Shown here: positions 51,889-61,075 of the stretch, one piece after another | How the letters are laid out: every line of letters begins with the position of its first letter | Position numbering within the stretch: position 1 is the first letter of the stretch | Origin: a bacterium | GTDB lineage: Bacteria > Patescibacteriota > Gracilibacteria > UBA4473 | DNA length: 64,000 nucleotides | Direction of reading: 5' to 3' | Assembly: GCA_009995455.1 (NCBI GenBank) | Contig: JAACPJ010000004.1 | Coordinates: forward strand, 1 to 64,000 | Program-made: the position numbers and the translations under genes | The notes under the pieces: model-generated | What the model was told of the DNA's origin: nothing | Databases searched by the model: none | What the model saw: the letters and a program-made list of their open reading frames with translations, nothing else

Positions 51889-53199
51889 ATGAGCATTTCT
51901 AAAACCCTGCTTACGGTCTCGATTACCATTTTAATAATTGGTTGCGGATTTAATGATCCCTACGCAGCCAAACAAGTATTTGAAGACCCTAAAGTCGTAA
52001 AATTAGCGCAAGCAACCGCAAAAGGAGACATTGAAACAATAGACACCCTTTTAGCTAACGGAGTCAATATTGATAGCACTGGAAAAGATAATCTAACACC
52101 GTTGTATTGGGCATTTCTGTATGTAAACCCTTCACCAGAAGTTAAGGCTGGCTTTGAACATTTATTAGTAAAAGGCGCAAATCCAATGCACATTAATGAA
52201 AAATCAAAACTTCCATTACTACACATGGTATCAAGAAGTGATGATTCCGATTATTTAAGGGAAATATTAAAGTACAATGAAAAATTAGATCTTGATTATA
52301 TTTCCGATGACTGGGTTTGGCCAACCGCACTAGCAAATGCAATGTCAGCAAGACGATTTAATAATTTTAAAATTCTAAAAGAGGCTGGTGCAAATATTGG
52401 TTTAAAATCTGGAGGTGACGAAACAATTTTAGAAAAATCAACTGATACAGGAACCTGGAACTATGCCCTATATCTCCTAGAACAAGGCGCCGACTACACC
52501 GCTGGAAACGATAAAACAGAGTGGAATCCCGAAGGTTATTCAGAGATAGTTAGGTCTTTAGAGAATCTAAACTATTGGGACTATAGCGGTAAAACAAGCC
52601 GTGATGAAGTTATTGATTTTCTAAAAAAGAACGGCGTAGAAGTTTATCCTTACCACAAAGAAGATGATCCTCGATACAATCCAAGACCACAAGCATACAT
52701 TATTGAAGACCCTGAACCTTATTTTGATTATGAAGCACTTTTACAGACTCAATCAAAAGAAACGACTGCGAAATATTATGATAATTATTTAACCGCCAAA
52801 AAGTTCTTAACCCTTATTAGAAGAGCAAATGCTCAAGCCGATGATATCGAAACTTTTAGTAAAAAAATAAAATTTAATCCAAGTGATAATTTTATGTCTT
52901 TAATCCATTGGTATGCAATTGATTTTTTTGACGCTAATTCCAACACCACAACTCGATACAAAAATGATGAAATTATTAAACAGCTAGAAAATAACCGTGG
53001 TGAATTTAGGGAACGTTTAGCACAACTCAGTTACATTTACTCTCAGCCGTATCCACAGTATTCAGAAACCAATTTTGTAGTTACTGAAGATGAAAAGAAT
53101 CTTTTTATACGCGTAGCGGCAAACTACGGACTTTTGTTTACCAATGAAGAAACGCCAAAACTTCTACGAATTGAGTCTTACAACATTGCTGATATGTAA
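51889..53199 (+). CDS. Ankyrin-repeat lipoprotein, possible immunity protein
   Basis: 436 residues from ATG 51889, four bases after the lipase gene's stop; ATG 51874 (overlapping) is an alternative. Lipobox IIGC gives lipidation at Cys19. Ankyrin repeats follow: AKGDIETIDTLLANGVNID, NLTPLYWAF, HLLVKGANPMHINEKSKLPLL (in parts), RFNNFKILKEAGANIGL, NYALYLLEQGADYTAG. A second, helical domain fills the C-terminal 170 residues. In several bacteria lipase effectors are paired with ankyrin-repeat or lipidated immunity proteins placed next to them, which is the reason for the suggestion. Direct evidence for immunity is lacking. Confidence 0.8.
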   Translation: MSISKTLLTVSITILIIGCGFNDPYAAKQVFEDPKVVKLAQATAKGDIETIDTLLANGVNIDSTGKDNLTPLYWAFLYVNPSPEVKAGFEHLLVKGANPMHINEKSKLPLLHMVSRSDDSDYLREILKYNEKLDLDYISDDWVWPTALANAMSARRFNNFKILKEAGANIGLKSGGDETILEKSTDTGTWNYALYLLEQGADYTAGNDKTEWNPEGYSEIVRSLENLNYWDYSGKTSRDEVIDFLKKNGVEVYPYHKEDDPRYNPRPQAYIIEDPEPYFDYEALLQTQSKETTAKYYDNYLTAKKFLTLIRRANAQADDIETFSKKIKFNPSDNFMSLIHWYAIDFFDANSNTTTRYKNDEIIKQLENNRGEFRERLAQLSYIYSQPYPQYSETNFVVTEDEKNLFIRVAANYGLLFTNEETPKLLRIESYNIADM

Positions 53200-53236
53200 C
53201 TAGAAATAAAAAAACATTCCCCTACCCTAGAACTCG

Positions 53237-54301
53237 ATGTTCTATTACCCCACCCTTTTAAAAAACGAATACTTGGTAAACCTGCAGGTGGTATTTCCGG
53301 GTGGTTGGGGGCAGCTAAAACAGGAACAAGCTGGGCTTCACTTTTTATGGGAGAATCTACTTTTTTCTCCGGCTACAAATTTAGAAGACCCCGATGAATG
53401 GTTATGGGAAAACACATTAGACTTTTGGTCTGTCACTTCTTTTGAATCGGTCAGACTTAATTTCACCCTTCGCCAAGACCAAGTTAAAAAATTTGTGCCA
53501 AAACTAGAAGCTTTAATAAAACCACGGCCCGTCAGTACTGATTTTTTGAATCAAGAAATTAAAGAGCTGCAGCAGTTTTGGCAAACCGACCGTGACCGAA
53601 AAGAAGACACCGTTTTGAGAGCCCTTTTTAAAAACGAAAACGTCGTCCATCCAGATGAAAATTTAATCGACCAACTGGAGACCGCTGATCTTGAAGGCGT
53701 GATTAATATCTGGGCGGACTCTAAACCATTTGTCATAATTCTTGGAACGGTAGAAACCGATGACCTAATTGCCCTCAGTCATATTTTCCCCGAAAAAAAT
53801 ACTTTCAAAACATTAACCCAATATAAATCACCTAAAAATGGAAAACATTTTTTTACTCCGACTCGTTGGGGTCTAGCATTAGAGTTAAATCAAAGTCACA
53901 TTTTTGAATTACTCATTATAGAACTTTGGGAACAACTGTTTAAAGTTCAATTTTATTTTGAGTATCACCTTAATGACTTATTTGTTTGGACGAACGACGT
54001 CGAACATCCGCGTCTGCTGGCACAAAAAATTAAAGGCTACACCTTAACCGAAAAAGATTTTAACAGCGCTCTAAGTGACTATTTAAAGTTTCTAGACCAA
54101 ATTTATAAAGGGGAAAACAGTACGCACTTAGAAAAGCTTGCTGAGCTCACCGAAGGCCTGCATGCGCACCCATTTCAATCAGGTACCTATGGAGTAAACC
54201 AAAAGCAGCTCGATTTAAGTAAAACTTTCAAAGAAATTAAATACCAAGCTTTTAAAGATTTTTACGACAATTTTATAAAAGTAGTCCCTGATTTAAAATA
54301 A
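53237..54301 (+). CDS. Degenerate M16-like (pitrilysin/LuxS-MPP fold) protein
   Basis: A 354-residue cytoplasmic-looking protein. FPGGWGQLKQEQAGLHFLWE sits where M16 peptidases have the GSR...G-x-AHFLEH block; the zinc motif HxxEH is reduced to HFLWE, so the enzyme is probably inactive. VSTDFLNQEIKELQQFWQTD and ALFKNENVVHPDENLIDQL fit the helical part and substrate arm of one M16 half. Inactive M16 subunits usually partner active ones; none is seen here. 37 bases after the ankyrin gene. The fold call is by eye. Confidence 0.6.
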   Translation: MFYYPTLLKNEYLVNLQVVFPGGWGQLKQEQAGLHFLWENLLFSPATNLEDPDEWLWENTLDFWSVTSFESVRLNFTLRQDQVKKFVPKLEALIKPRPVSTDFLNQEIKELQQFWQTDRDRKEDTVLRALFKNENVVHPDENLIDQLETADLEGVINIWADSKPFVIILGTVETDDLIALSHIFPEKNTFKTLTQYKSPKNGKHFFTPTRWGLALELNQSHIFELLIIELWEQLFKVQFYFEYHLNDLFVWTNDVEHPRLLAQKIKGYTLTEKDFNSALSDYLKFLDQIYKGENSTHLEKLAELTEGLHAHPFQSGTYGVNQKQLDLSKTFKEIKYQAFKDFYDNFIKVVPDLK

Positions 54302-54330
54302 AAAAAGCTCAACCAAGTGGTTGAGCTTTG
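54298..54330 (-). terminator. Terminator between M16-like gene and trxA
   Basis: AAAGCTCAACCA / TGGTTGAGCTTT stem. The uninterrupted T-run is on the minus strand, so it mainly ends trxA; for the plus-strand gene the tail is weak. Confidence 0.85.
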
Positions 54331-54350
54331 GTTAAAGCTAAATTTTAAAT

Positions 54351-54668
54351 TTATCGATTTCGTTCAATTAATTCGAGTAAGTCGGCTTTTGGACGAACTC
54401 CCACCGCTTCATCAACAATTTCCCCGCCTTTGAAAACTTTTAAAGCCGGAATAGACATCACACCATACTTGCTAGCAATTTCACTCTCCTCATCCACATT
54501 AATTTTTACAATTTTAGCGCCGTCGCCAATTTCATTAGAAAGTTCTTCAAGTACAGGGCCGATCATTTGACACGGACCGCACCACGGAGCCCAGAAATCA
54601 ACCAAAACCACATCATCAGATTTTAAAACTTCAGCTTCGAATTCGGCAGTTGTAATATTTTTGGCCAT
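54351..54668 (-). CDS. trxA: Thioredoxin
   Basis: A 105-residue cytoplasmic disulfide reductase. Active site WAPWCGPCQMIGP, cis-proline loop SIPALKVF, and the Trx-type ending. It has its own promoter and terminator, so it is monocistronic. No thioredoxin reductase gene is in the window. Confidence 0.96.
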   Translation of the reverse strand: MAKNITTAEFEAEVLKSDDVVLVDFWAPWCGPCQMIGPVLEELSNEIGDGAKIVKINVDEESEIASKYGVMSIPALKVFKGGEIVDEAVGVRPKADLLELIERNR

Positions 54669-54693
54669 AAGAAAAAATAGTTAGTTCGCTTAG

Positions 54694-54722
54694 AGTATAA
54701 TCTATTTAAATCTCATCTACAA
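54694..54722 (-). promoter_or_regulatory. trxA promoter
   Basis: On the minus strand TTGTAG, a 17-base spacer and TATACT, 25 bases before the ATG. Confidence 0.68.
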
Positions 54723-54754
54723 ACCAACTCGGTAAGCTAGGCTACTAAAGCAAA

Positions 54755-55378
54755 TTAAGCCGAATGTTGTGAGGATTCATCTAAGCCTCCTGCCATATCT
54801 AAACCCGTTTTCATAGCTTCAAGCACTGCCAAACATTCACGGGCTTGTTCAGAACGGGGGTCTATTTGTAACGCTTTTTTAAAAACGTTCTCCGCTTCTT
54901 CGTGCTGCATTGAGTTCATATAACAAACGCCCAAATCACAAAGAATATTTGGATCAAAAGGGCTTAAGTTACGCGATCGCTCTAGTAAACTAATCCCTTG
55001 GGTTCTGCGGTTTGAATTGTAAACCGCCCAACCAAGACATCTTAAAATCTCAGGGTGATTGGGGGAAATTTCATCGGCTTTTGTGAGTTCTTCAACCGAA
55101 TGACGCCAGTCTTCTTTCATAGAAAGCAAAAAACCCATCAAATAATGCGCATTTGAAGATCTCGGATTAATTTTTAGCGCTTGTTTAAGAGCCTTTTGAG
55201 CTTTTTCAGGTTGATGAGAACTGAGATAGTTATCGCCCAGTTCTTCATATGCTTCTAAGCAATTAGGCTCAGTGACTAAAATCGACTGTAACAATTTAAT
55301 AGCTTCATCATTACGTCCCTGACTTTTTAACTCTTCAGACTCTCTAATTAAAGCGATAATTGATTCGTTATATAACAT
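54755..55378 (-). CDS. TPR protein
   Basis: A 207-residue cytoplasmic protein made almost wholly of tetratricopeptide repeats (NDEAIKLLQSILVTEPNCLE, PEKAQKALKQALKINPRSSN, HEEAENVFKKALQIDPRSEQ), five or so in number. It would be a binding scaffold; partner unknown. It has its own promoter. No signal peptide, unlike the TPR protein at 26352. Confidence 0.85.
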   Translation of the reverse strand: MLYNESIIALIRESEELKSQGRNDEAIKLLQSILVTEPNCLEAYEELGDNYLSSHQPEKAQKALKQALKINPRSSNAHYLMGFLLSMKEDWRHSVEELTKADEISPNHPEILRCLGWAVYNSNRRTQGISLLERSRNLSPFDPNILCDLGVCYMNSMQHEEAENVFKKALQIDPRSEQARECLAVLEAMKTGLDMAGGLDESSQHSA

Positions 55379-55406
55379 GTATAATTTTTAACGTACTTAG
55401 TGGTTT

Positions 55407-55434
55407 ATTATAACTATTTTGAGTCAATTTACAA
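55407..55434 (-). promoter_or_regulatory. Promoter of the TPR gene
   Basis: On the minus strand TTGTAA, a 16-base spacer and a perfect TATAAT, 28 bases before the ATG. Confidence 0.65.
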
Positions 55435-55452
55435 CTCCCCAAGAAGGCTCTT

Positions 55453-56331
55453 TTATTGTTTAGCTATAAACTCACGGATAGTAGCCTTGGCCGCTTCGGT
55501 TTCTTGTTTAAGGGCAAAATGCAGTGTCGCTTTCAAAAAACCGATTTTATCACCCGTATCAAAACGTTGACCTTCTAAAATTCGACCGTAAATTTTGCCG
55601 TTATCGGCTAGGTGATCAGCGAACGCATTTGCCAATCTCACTTCCCCATCAGGGCCTGGACTAGTGGTTTTAAGCTTATGCCAAATATTGGGCGTCAAAA
55701 TATATTTCCCAATGACTCCTAAATTTGAAGGCGCATCAGCTAAAGCGGGTTTCTCAACAAATCGGCTCACCACACCATGATGCTTATCGGCTTTTGTATA
55801 ATCAACAATCCCGTATTGGCTAACACGATCATCCGGGACTTTTTCTAGTAATACCACTGACTCACCCGTTTCGTGGTAGGTTTCCATAAGCTGTTGAACC
55901 GCGTTTAAACCGCCGTCGTTATCGACAATGTCATCACCAAATAAAACCACAACCGCTTCATCTTCTTCCACTAAACTTTTAGCACACAACAAAGCGTGAC
56001 CGTCACCTAAAGGTTGAGGTTGACGCACGTAAACGAAATTTGCCATGTCAGATAGACGCTGAACCATTTCGAGTTCCTTCATTTTCTTTTTTTCAAACAA
56101 AGCGTGTTCAAGCTCAAAGTTTGAATCAAAATGATCCTCGATCGCTCGTTTTCCGCGCCCAGTAACAATAATAATATCTTCAATTCCAGCCGCGACCGCC
56201 TCACGTACAATGTGTTCAATAGCTGGCGTATCAAAAATCGGCAACATTTCTTTTGGTTGGGCTTTAGTAGCCGGTAGAAATCGAGTCCCGAAACCGGCGA
56301 CCGGCAAGATGGCTTTTCGAATGGGTTTCAT
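55453..56331 (-). CDS. galU: UTP-glucose-1-phosphate uridylyltransferase
   Basis: A 292-residue enzyme making UDP-glucose for glycans. N-terminal nucleotide-binding signature GFGTRFLPATKAQPKEMLPI, then IEHIVREAVAAGIEDIIIVT, ALLCAKSLVEEDEAVVVLFGDD (Mg-binding Asp), VEKP and GEVRLANAFADHL. The length is usual. 15 bases downstream of a membrane-protein gene on the same strand. UDP-glucose would feed the glycosyltransferase/flippase genes elsewhere in the window. Confidence 0.95.
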   Translation of the reverse strand: MKPIRKAILPVAGFGTRFLPATKAQPKEMLPIFDTPAIEHIVREAVAAGIEDIIIVTGRGKRAIEDHFDSNFELEHALFEKKKMKELEMVQRLSDMANFVYVRQPQPLGDGHALLCAKSLVEEDEAVVVLFGDDIVDNDGGLNAVQQLMETYHETGESVVLLEKVPDDRVSQYGIVDYTKADKHHGVVSRFVEKPALADAPSNLGVIGKYILTPNIWHKLKTTSPGPDGEVRLANAFADHLADNGKIYGRILEGQRFDTGDKIGFLKATLHFALKQETEAAKATIREFIAKQ

Positions 56332-56346
56332 ATTTATTTGGTTTTA

Positions 56347-56823
56347 TTAAAAAAGGTTTACGAGTGACGATTGCCAAGCAATCAAACGCGGCGCGATAAA
56401 AACGAGAACTAAACTTACAGAACTTAAGACCAGTGCCATAATGGCCCAAAGTCTTCTTTTATCAAACAGAATTCCCAGCAATGACACTACAATGTTAATG
56501 GCGATGAAAAGCAGAATGGAGAAGAAAAGCAACTGGGCAATACTCAGTAAAAAAGTTACATTACCAAGCAGTGAATCTTCTTGTTGAGTGGGTTCTAGCA
56601 CGAGCAAAAACAAAAAGAAAAGCACACTCTGAAACAAAATTATCGGAGAAATCAAAAAAGCAAAGAACCCAAAACTGAAACCAATTTTGAGTTTCCATTT
56701 AGGTTCTTCAATAACCTGTGATTTTGCTAAACGAAAACTTTTTAAGGGTTTTGTTTTTTCAGTCGGTTCATTTGAAACCGGAGCCGGAGTTGATTCCGGT
56801 ATGTTTGAAGGTTGTTCCGTCAT
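56347..56823 (-). CDS. Membrane protein with three to four helices, unknown function
   Basis: A 158-residue protein. A hydrophilic Pro/Thr/Ser-rich N-terminus of about 45 residues, then hydrophobic stretches FGFFAFLISPIILFQSVLFF, LLSIAQLLFFSILLFIAINI and LWAIMALVLSSVSLVLVFIA. No family recognised; the layout resembles small DUF4190-type membrane proteins. Between eno and galU on one strand with short gaps, so probably co-transcribed with them. Confidence 0.7.
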   Translation of the reverse strand: MTEQPSNIPESTPAPVSNEPTEKTKPLKSFRLAKSQVIEEPKWKLKIGFSFGFFAFLISPIILFQSVLFFLFLLVLEPTQQEDSLLGNVTFLLSIAQLLFFSILLFIAINIVVSLLGILFDKRRLWAIMALVLSSVSLVLVFIAPRLIAWQSSLVNLF

Positions 56824-56852
56824 ATTATTTAAAGAAGGTCTTTATGAAGATT

Positions 56853-58085
56853 TTATAGTTGTTCACTTATACGAAGCAATTGATTATATTTAGCCATTCG
56901 CTCTGAACGACAAAGCGAACCCGTTTTAATTTGCCCCGCATTGGTGCCCACCGCTAAGTCAGCAATAAATGGATCTTCGGTTTCCCCTGAACGGTGAGAG
57001 ATCACACAAGTAAAGCCATTTTCTTTCGCTAAATGCATAGTGGCAAAAGTTTCGCTTAAAGTTCCTATTTGATTCACCTTAATCAGAATTGAATTACAAA
57101 GCTCTTGATCGATCCCTTGTTGCAAACGTTTTTTGTTAGTCACCAATAAATCATCCCCGACTAATTGGACTTTATCTCCCAGTCTTTTCTGCATCATTTG
57201 GAAGCCAGCAAAATCGTCTTCAGAGTGAGAGTCTTCAATTGAACAGATTGGAAATTCATTCACGAGTCTTTCGTAGTAATCCACCAAATCTTCTGAACTT
57301 AAAATTTTTCCGTCAATCTCGTAACCGCCTTCTTTATAAAATTCTGAAGCGGCCGCATCAATCGCGATTTCCACTTCTTCACCCGGCACATAACCGGCTT
57401 TAGAGATGGCGTCCAAAATGACTTGAAAAGCGTCTCTAACTTCTGGCAAACGGGGCGCAAAACCCCCTTCATCCCCGACTCCAATCGATTCACCGCGATC
57501 AGAAAGTATTTTTTTTAAGGTATGAAAAATTTCCGCTCCCGCTCGTAGATTATCTTCAAAATCAGCAAACCGAGGCATCACCATAAACTCTTGCACCGCT
57601 AAACCAGAATCGGCGTGCGCACCTCCGTTGATAATATTCATCATCGGTCGTGGTAGTGAAACTTCCGCCCCGCCAAATAACGCTTGAATATGGTGCCACA
57701 ATGGAATCCCCTTTTGAATAGCCGCTAAACGAGCGGCGGCTAACGAAATCCCTAAAATAGCATTAGCGCCTAAGTTGGTTTTGTTTTCCGTTCCATCAGC
57801 TTCCAGCATGGCCGCGTCCAAAGCGGCTTGATCTTGAGGATCCATCCCAATTACCACTTTTGATAATTCGTTTTCAACGTGCTCAATCGCTTTTAAAACT
57901 CCCTTTCCACCGTAACGACTTTTATCACCATCACGCAGTTCTAAAGCTTCATGCACTCCTGTAGAAGCGCCACTTGGTACACAAGCTCTGGCTATGTTTT
58001 CACCATCACTTAATTCTACTTCAATCGTTGGATTCCCACGGGAATCTAAAATTTCTCGAGCGTGTACAGCGGTAATTGCAGCCAT
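56853..58085 (-). CDS. eno: Enolase
   Basis: A 410-residue glycolytic enzyme converting 2-phosphoglycerate to phosphoenolpyruvate. Visible marks: [77 protein letters not shown], and the signature [18 protein letters not shown]. Slightly shorter than the usual 425-430 at the C-terminus. It heads the eno-membrane protein-galU stretch and has a promoter upstream. Confidence 0.97.
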   Translation of the reverse strand: MAAITAVHAREILDSRGNPTIEVELSDGENIARACVPSGASTGVHEALELRDGDKSRYGGKGVLKAIEHVENELSKVVIGMDPQDQAALDAAMLEADGTENKTNLGANAILGISLAAARLAAIQKGIPLWHHIQALFGGAEVSLPRPMMNIINGGAHADSGLAVQEFMVMPRFADFEDNLRAGAEIFHTLKKILSDRGESIGVGDEGGFAPRLPEVRDAFQVILDAISKAGYVPGEEVEIAIDAAASEFYKEGGYEIDGKILSSEDLVDYYERLVNEFPICSIEDSHSEDDFAGFQMMQKRLGDKVQLVGDDLLVTNKKRLQQGIDQELCNSILIKVNQIGTLSETFATMHLAKENGFTCVISHRSGETEDPFIADLAVGTNAGQIKTGSLCRSERMAKYNQLLRISEQL

Positions 58086-58116
58086 TATTAAATTTGTATT
58101 TAAGAAGTTCTCCTAA

Positions 58117-58144
58117 ATTCTAACGGGCAAAGGCTTTTATCCAA
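58117..58144 (-). promoter_or_regulatory. eno promoter
   Basis: On the minus strand TTGGAT, a 16-base spacer and TAGAAT, 31 bases before the eno ATG. Confidence 0.55.
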
Positions 58145-58152
58145 AAAGAAAA

Positions 58153-58776
58153 CTAAAGTTTAGCGGTCGCTACCTTTAACCCGAGTAAAATTAAAATGCC
58201 ACCAAAGACCTGATCGGCTCGCTTTTCAATCCGTAAAAACTTATCGCGTATCGGTTTAACCGTCATTACCGTGGCCACAAAGCCAAACCAAGCAAAGGTT
58301 ATAAAAAATAAGGCCAGGCTAATTATCACTAAATTCATTGGGGCTAGATCGGGGGGAATGACCACACTAAAAAAGCCGAGAAAGTAAAGTGTCGCTTTAG
58401 GATTAAGCAAGTTGGTCATAAAACCGTCTCGCCAAGCCTGCCATGGTTTGAGTGTTTTTTGGGTTTCCGAAACCGTAAAATCAAGTTTAGAGTCTGATTT
58501 ACTAAAGAGTGCCTTTACGCCAAGAAAGATTAAGTAGGCAGCCCCAATCAACTTCACAATACTAAAGAGTAAAATCGACTGAGAAATCAGGAAGGCAATC
58601 CCCAGCAAACAATAACTAATGTGGACTAAAACTCCGCAGGCAAAACCCAAGGCCGTCCAAATACCAATTGAACGCGAATATTTAAGGGTATTTTTAATAC
58701 AAATGACTAAATCAGGACCCGGGCTCATCACCGCCATTAAATGCACTAATGAGACGGTCAGTAAAAGTGGAGTCAT
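58153..58776 (-). CDS. LysE/RhtB-family amino-acid exporter
   Basis: 207 residues from ATG 58776; a TTG at 58815 would add 13 polar residues and is less likely. Six hydrophobic segments. N-terminal VHLMAVMSPGPDLVICIKNTL is the family hallmark (SPGPD), followed by GIWTALGFACGVLVH and NPKATLYFLGFFSVVIPP. Exports an amino acid or similar metabolite; substrate unknown. Divergent from the surface-protein gene at 58824. Confidence 0.88.
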   Translation of the reverse strand: MTPLLLTVSLVHLMAVMSPGPDLVICIKNTLKYSRSIGIWTALGFACGVLVHISYCLLGIAFLISQSILLFSIVKLIGAAYLIFLGVKALFSKSDSKLDFTVSETQKTLKPWQAWRDGFMTNLLNPKATLYFLGFFSVVIPPDLAPMNLVIISLALFFITFAWFGFVATVMTVKPIRDKFLRIEKRADQVFGGILILLGLKVATAKL

Positions 58777-58823
58777 AAAGTTTTGGTTTGAATTCAACGC
58801 TAATTTAATCGACAATACAGATC

Positions 58824-59999
58824 GTGCAAAAACTAATTTTATTCGGATTACTCATTATAGCTCTCAGTAGTGCTACGGCGCTGGGGCAAAGCCGCTTAAA
58901 AACGGCTAATAGTGTTAATATAAAAGATGGTTACATCGAAGAAACCGTGGTTTTAGTCGATGACGCGGGAGAACTTTATTTAGAATTTATAAAAGACGAT
59001 CGAGTCGCTAAATCACTCGATGGTCAAATCTATACTGGGGAAATTTTACCACCAATTCAAATAGACGCTCTCGCCAAAGCGCCCAGAGCCCGAATGCGAG
59101 AAGTTCTTAGCTTTGAAGTGATCTCTGATACCAACGAACCACTTGAACTGATTGATCAATTTACAGCGTTACAATCCAAAGAACGCTTAAGATTTAGTTT
59201 AAAAAACCAAGCGGGGCAACGCAGCCAAGGGGCACAATTAATTTCAGTTTTCAAAGCCGAAGACAACGTGAACGACCCAGCACTTTGGAAATACTATCCA
59301 GAAAATCCAAAAACGCCGTGGAAAAGACTCGGCGGCATTAAGGGGGAAACTCCAGCCGAAGAGGATCAAATTTTCTCAGCCTATCTTTTTAGCACCGGTT
59401 CTTACACTATTTGGGATGAAAATCCTCTACCGGACTTTCAACCGAGCTTTCCTAATGATGAAATTGAATTGGCTGAGCCTTCTCCTTTTCCCAGTGTGGT
59501 TGAAGAAGACGAGCTCGCAATTTTTGACGATGAAGATTTTGTAAACTTACTCGAAGGCGAAGACGCACAGTTTGAAGATGACTTTAGCCAGACACCCTTA
59601 ACCGGAGACACAACGACTCCAAACCTGGTACCAGCGGTAGGAAATCCATCTCAAAGTAATAATGGAGCCTTAGTACCAGCCGTAGCAGAAGATGAAACTT
59701 CTAGCTCAACCATGAACCAAATTAATACGCCTCAATCACAGACTCAAACCAGTAATTTCCTACTGGCACCAACCACATCTTCAAACTCAACCGTACCAGC
59801 GGTTCCAAATCAGAACGAAGCAACGAGTGTGAGCGAAATTGGTTTGGCTCAGTCGCTTCAAGCTAACAGCTTTCAAAACTTTGGCGTCGACGAAGGAGAC
59901 TTACCCGAAGCCGGAGGCTTTCAATTCCCTTGGCTGATTTTAATCGTCTTTGGAATTGCGGGTTTTAGTGTTTATGCAATCCGTAAAAAACCGTACTAA
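58824..59999 (+). CDS. Exported surface protein with LPEAG C-terminal sorting signal
   Basis: A 391-residue protein from GTG 58824. Signal peptide (LILFGLLIIALSSATALGQ), a beta-rich domain of about 190 residues (YIEETVVLVDDAGELYLEF, then FSAYLFSTGSYTIWDE), an acidic and then Ser/Thr/Asn/Gln-rich linker with repeated LVPAV, and the end LPEAG (360-364), hydrophobic helix, RKKPY. This matches a sortase-type anchor with Ala in place of Thr. No family for the N-terminal domain is recognised. Confidence 0.8.
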   Translation: MQKLILFGLLIIALSSATALGQSRLKTANSVNIKDGYIEETVVLVDDAGELYLEFIKDDRVAKSLDGQIYTGEILPPIQIDALAKAPRARMREVLSFEVISDTNEPLELIDQFTALQSKERLRFSLKNQAGQRSQGAQLISVFKAEDNVNDPALWKYYPENPKTPWKRLGGIKGETPAEEDQIFSAYLFSTGSYTIWDENPLPDFQPSFPNDEIELAEPSPFPSVVEEDELAIFDDEDFVNLLEGEDAQFEDDFSQTPLTGDTTTPNLVPAVGNPSQSNNGALVPAVAEDETSSSTMNQINTPQSQTQTSNFLLAPTTSSNSTVPAVPNQNEATSVSEIGLAQSLQANSFQNFGVDEGDLPEAGGFQFPWLILIVFGIAGFSVYAIRKKPY

Positions 60000-60027
60000 T
60001 TATTTTGATGAAAGTGTGATTTTCCCT

Positions 60028-60056
60028 TTGACGAAATCTTAATTTTTGCGTATAAT
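60028..60056 (+). promoter_or_regulatory. Promoter of the DHH phosphoesterase unit
   Basis: TTGACG, a 17-base spacer and a perfect TATAAT. The best promoter match in the window, 31 bases before ATG 60088. Confidence 0.85.
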
Positions 60057-60087
60057 AATACTTAAATAAAATTTGTCAAAACCCCAA

Positions 60088-61074
60088 ATGACCGACTTAA
60101 CCAGATCTATCTTGCCGGAAGCCGAAGTCAGCAAACTCAAAAGGTATTTAGAAAGTAAACCAAAGCTTATTATTCTGACTCACTCAAACCCAGATGGAGA
60201 TGCCATTGGTTCAGCTTTAGGGCTTTATAGTGGCTTAAAAGAACAAGGCTTTGACGTAGAAGTAGCCTGTATTGATCCGTGTCCAGATGAGTTTAAGTAC
60301 CTGCCCGATCACGAAAAATTAAAAAACGATTTTAATCCAAGTGACTATCAAGCCGTTATATTTGTAGATTGTGGCGATAAAAAGTTAACCCGATTTGAAA
60401 ATGCCCATCCAGAAATTTTATCTGAAGATATGGTCAAGATTAATATCGATCACCACGCTTCAAATGACAACTTTGGGGAAATAAACTTTGTGATTACCGA
60501 TGTCGCTTCAGCCAGTATGATTGTTTATCAAGTATTAAAAACGCTTAAATACAAAATCACGCCTAACACCGCCAATGCCCTCATTACTGGAATTTACACA
60601 GATACCGGCGGCTTTATGCATCAAAACACCACTCCCCTAACCTACCAATATGCGGCTGAGCTGATCAAACTGGGCGCCAGCCCACAACATGTGGCAAAAA
60701 ATGTGTTTCATACTTACGACTTTAGAACCCTTAAACTCTGGGGGAAAGTTCTACAGAATTTACATTTAACCGGTGATGGTGCCGCCGTCGTTGGGGTCGA
60801 AGAAAAAGATTATGAAAGCCTTGGGTGCACACGGCAAGACTTAGCCGGCGTTATCGATTTTATTAACGCTATGCCAGAAGCCCGTTACTCCGTCATGCTC
60901 TCTGAAGATGGGAAAGGCAACGTAAAAGCGAGCCTGAGAACCCGGAAAGACGATGTAGATGTTAAAGCCTTAGCCGAACAATACGGCGGTGGTGGTCACG
61001 TAAAAGCATCTGGGTTTACGATTCCTGGTGGACGCCTCGAAAAAGAAGTTAAATGGAAAATTGTCCAAGACTAA
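60088..61074 (+). CDS. nrnA: DHH-family phosphoesterase (NrnA-like nanoRNase/pAp phosphatase)
   Basis: About 328 residues from ATG 60088; TTG 60073 is too close to the promoter to be favoured. Motifs: THSNPDGDAIGSALGL, IFVDCGDK, the DHH box NIDHHASND (near residue 121), and the DHHA1 glycine motif GGGGHVKASG (near 299). The family degrades short RNA or cyclic-di-nucleotide products and dephosphorylates pAp. RNA versus c-di-AMP substrate cannot be told. First gene of a three-gene run. Confidence 0.88.
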   Translation: MTDLTRSILPEAEVSKLKRYLESKPKLIILTHSNPDGDAIGSALGLYSGLKEQGFDVEVACIDPCPDEFKYLPDHEKLKNDFNPSDYQAVIFVDCGDKKLTRFENAHPEILSEDMVKINIDHHASNDNFGEINFVITDVASASMIVYQVLKTLKYKITPNTANALITGIYTDTGGFMHQNTTPLTYQYAAELIKLGASPQHVAKNVFHTYDFRTLKLWGKVLQNLHLTGDGAAVVGVEEKDYESLGCTRQDLAGVIDFINAMPEARYSVMLSEDGKGNVKASLRTRKDDVDVKALAEQYGGGGHVKASGFTIPGGRLEKEVKWKIVQD

Positions 61075-61075
61075 T

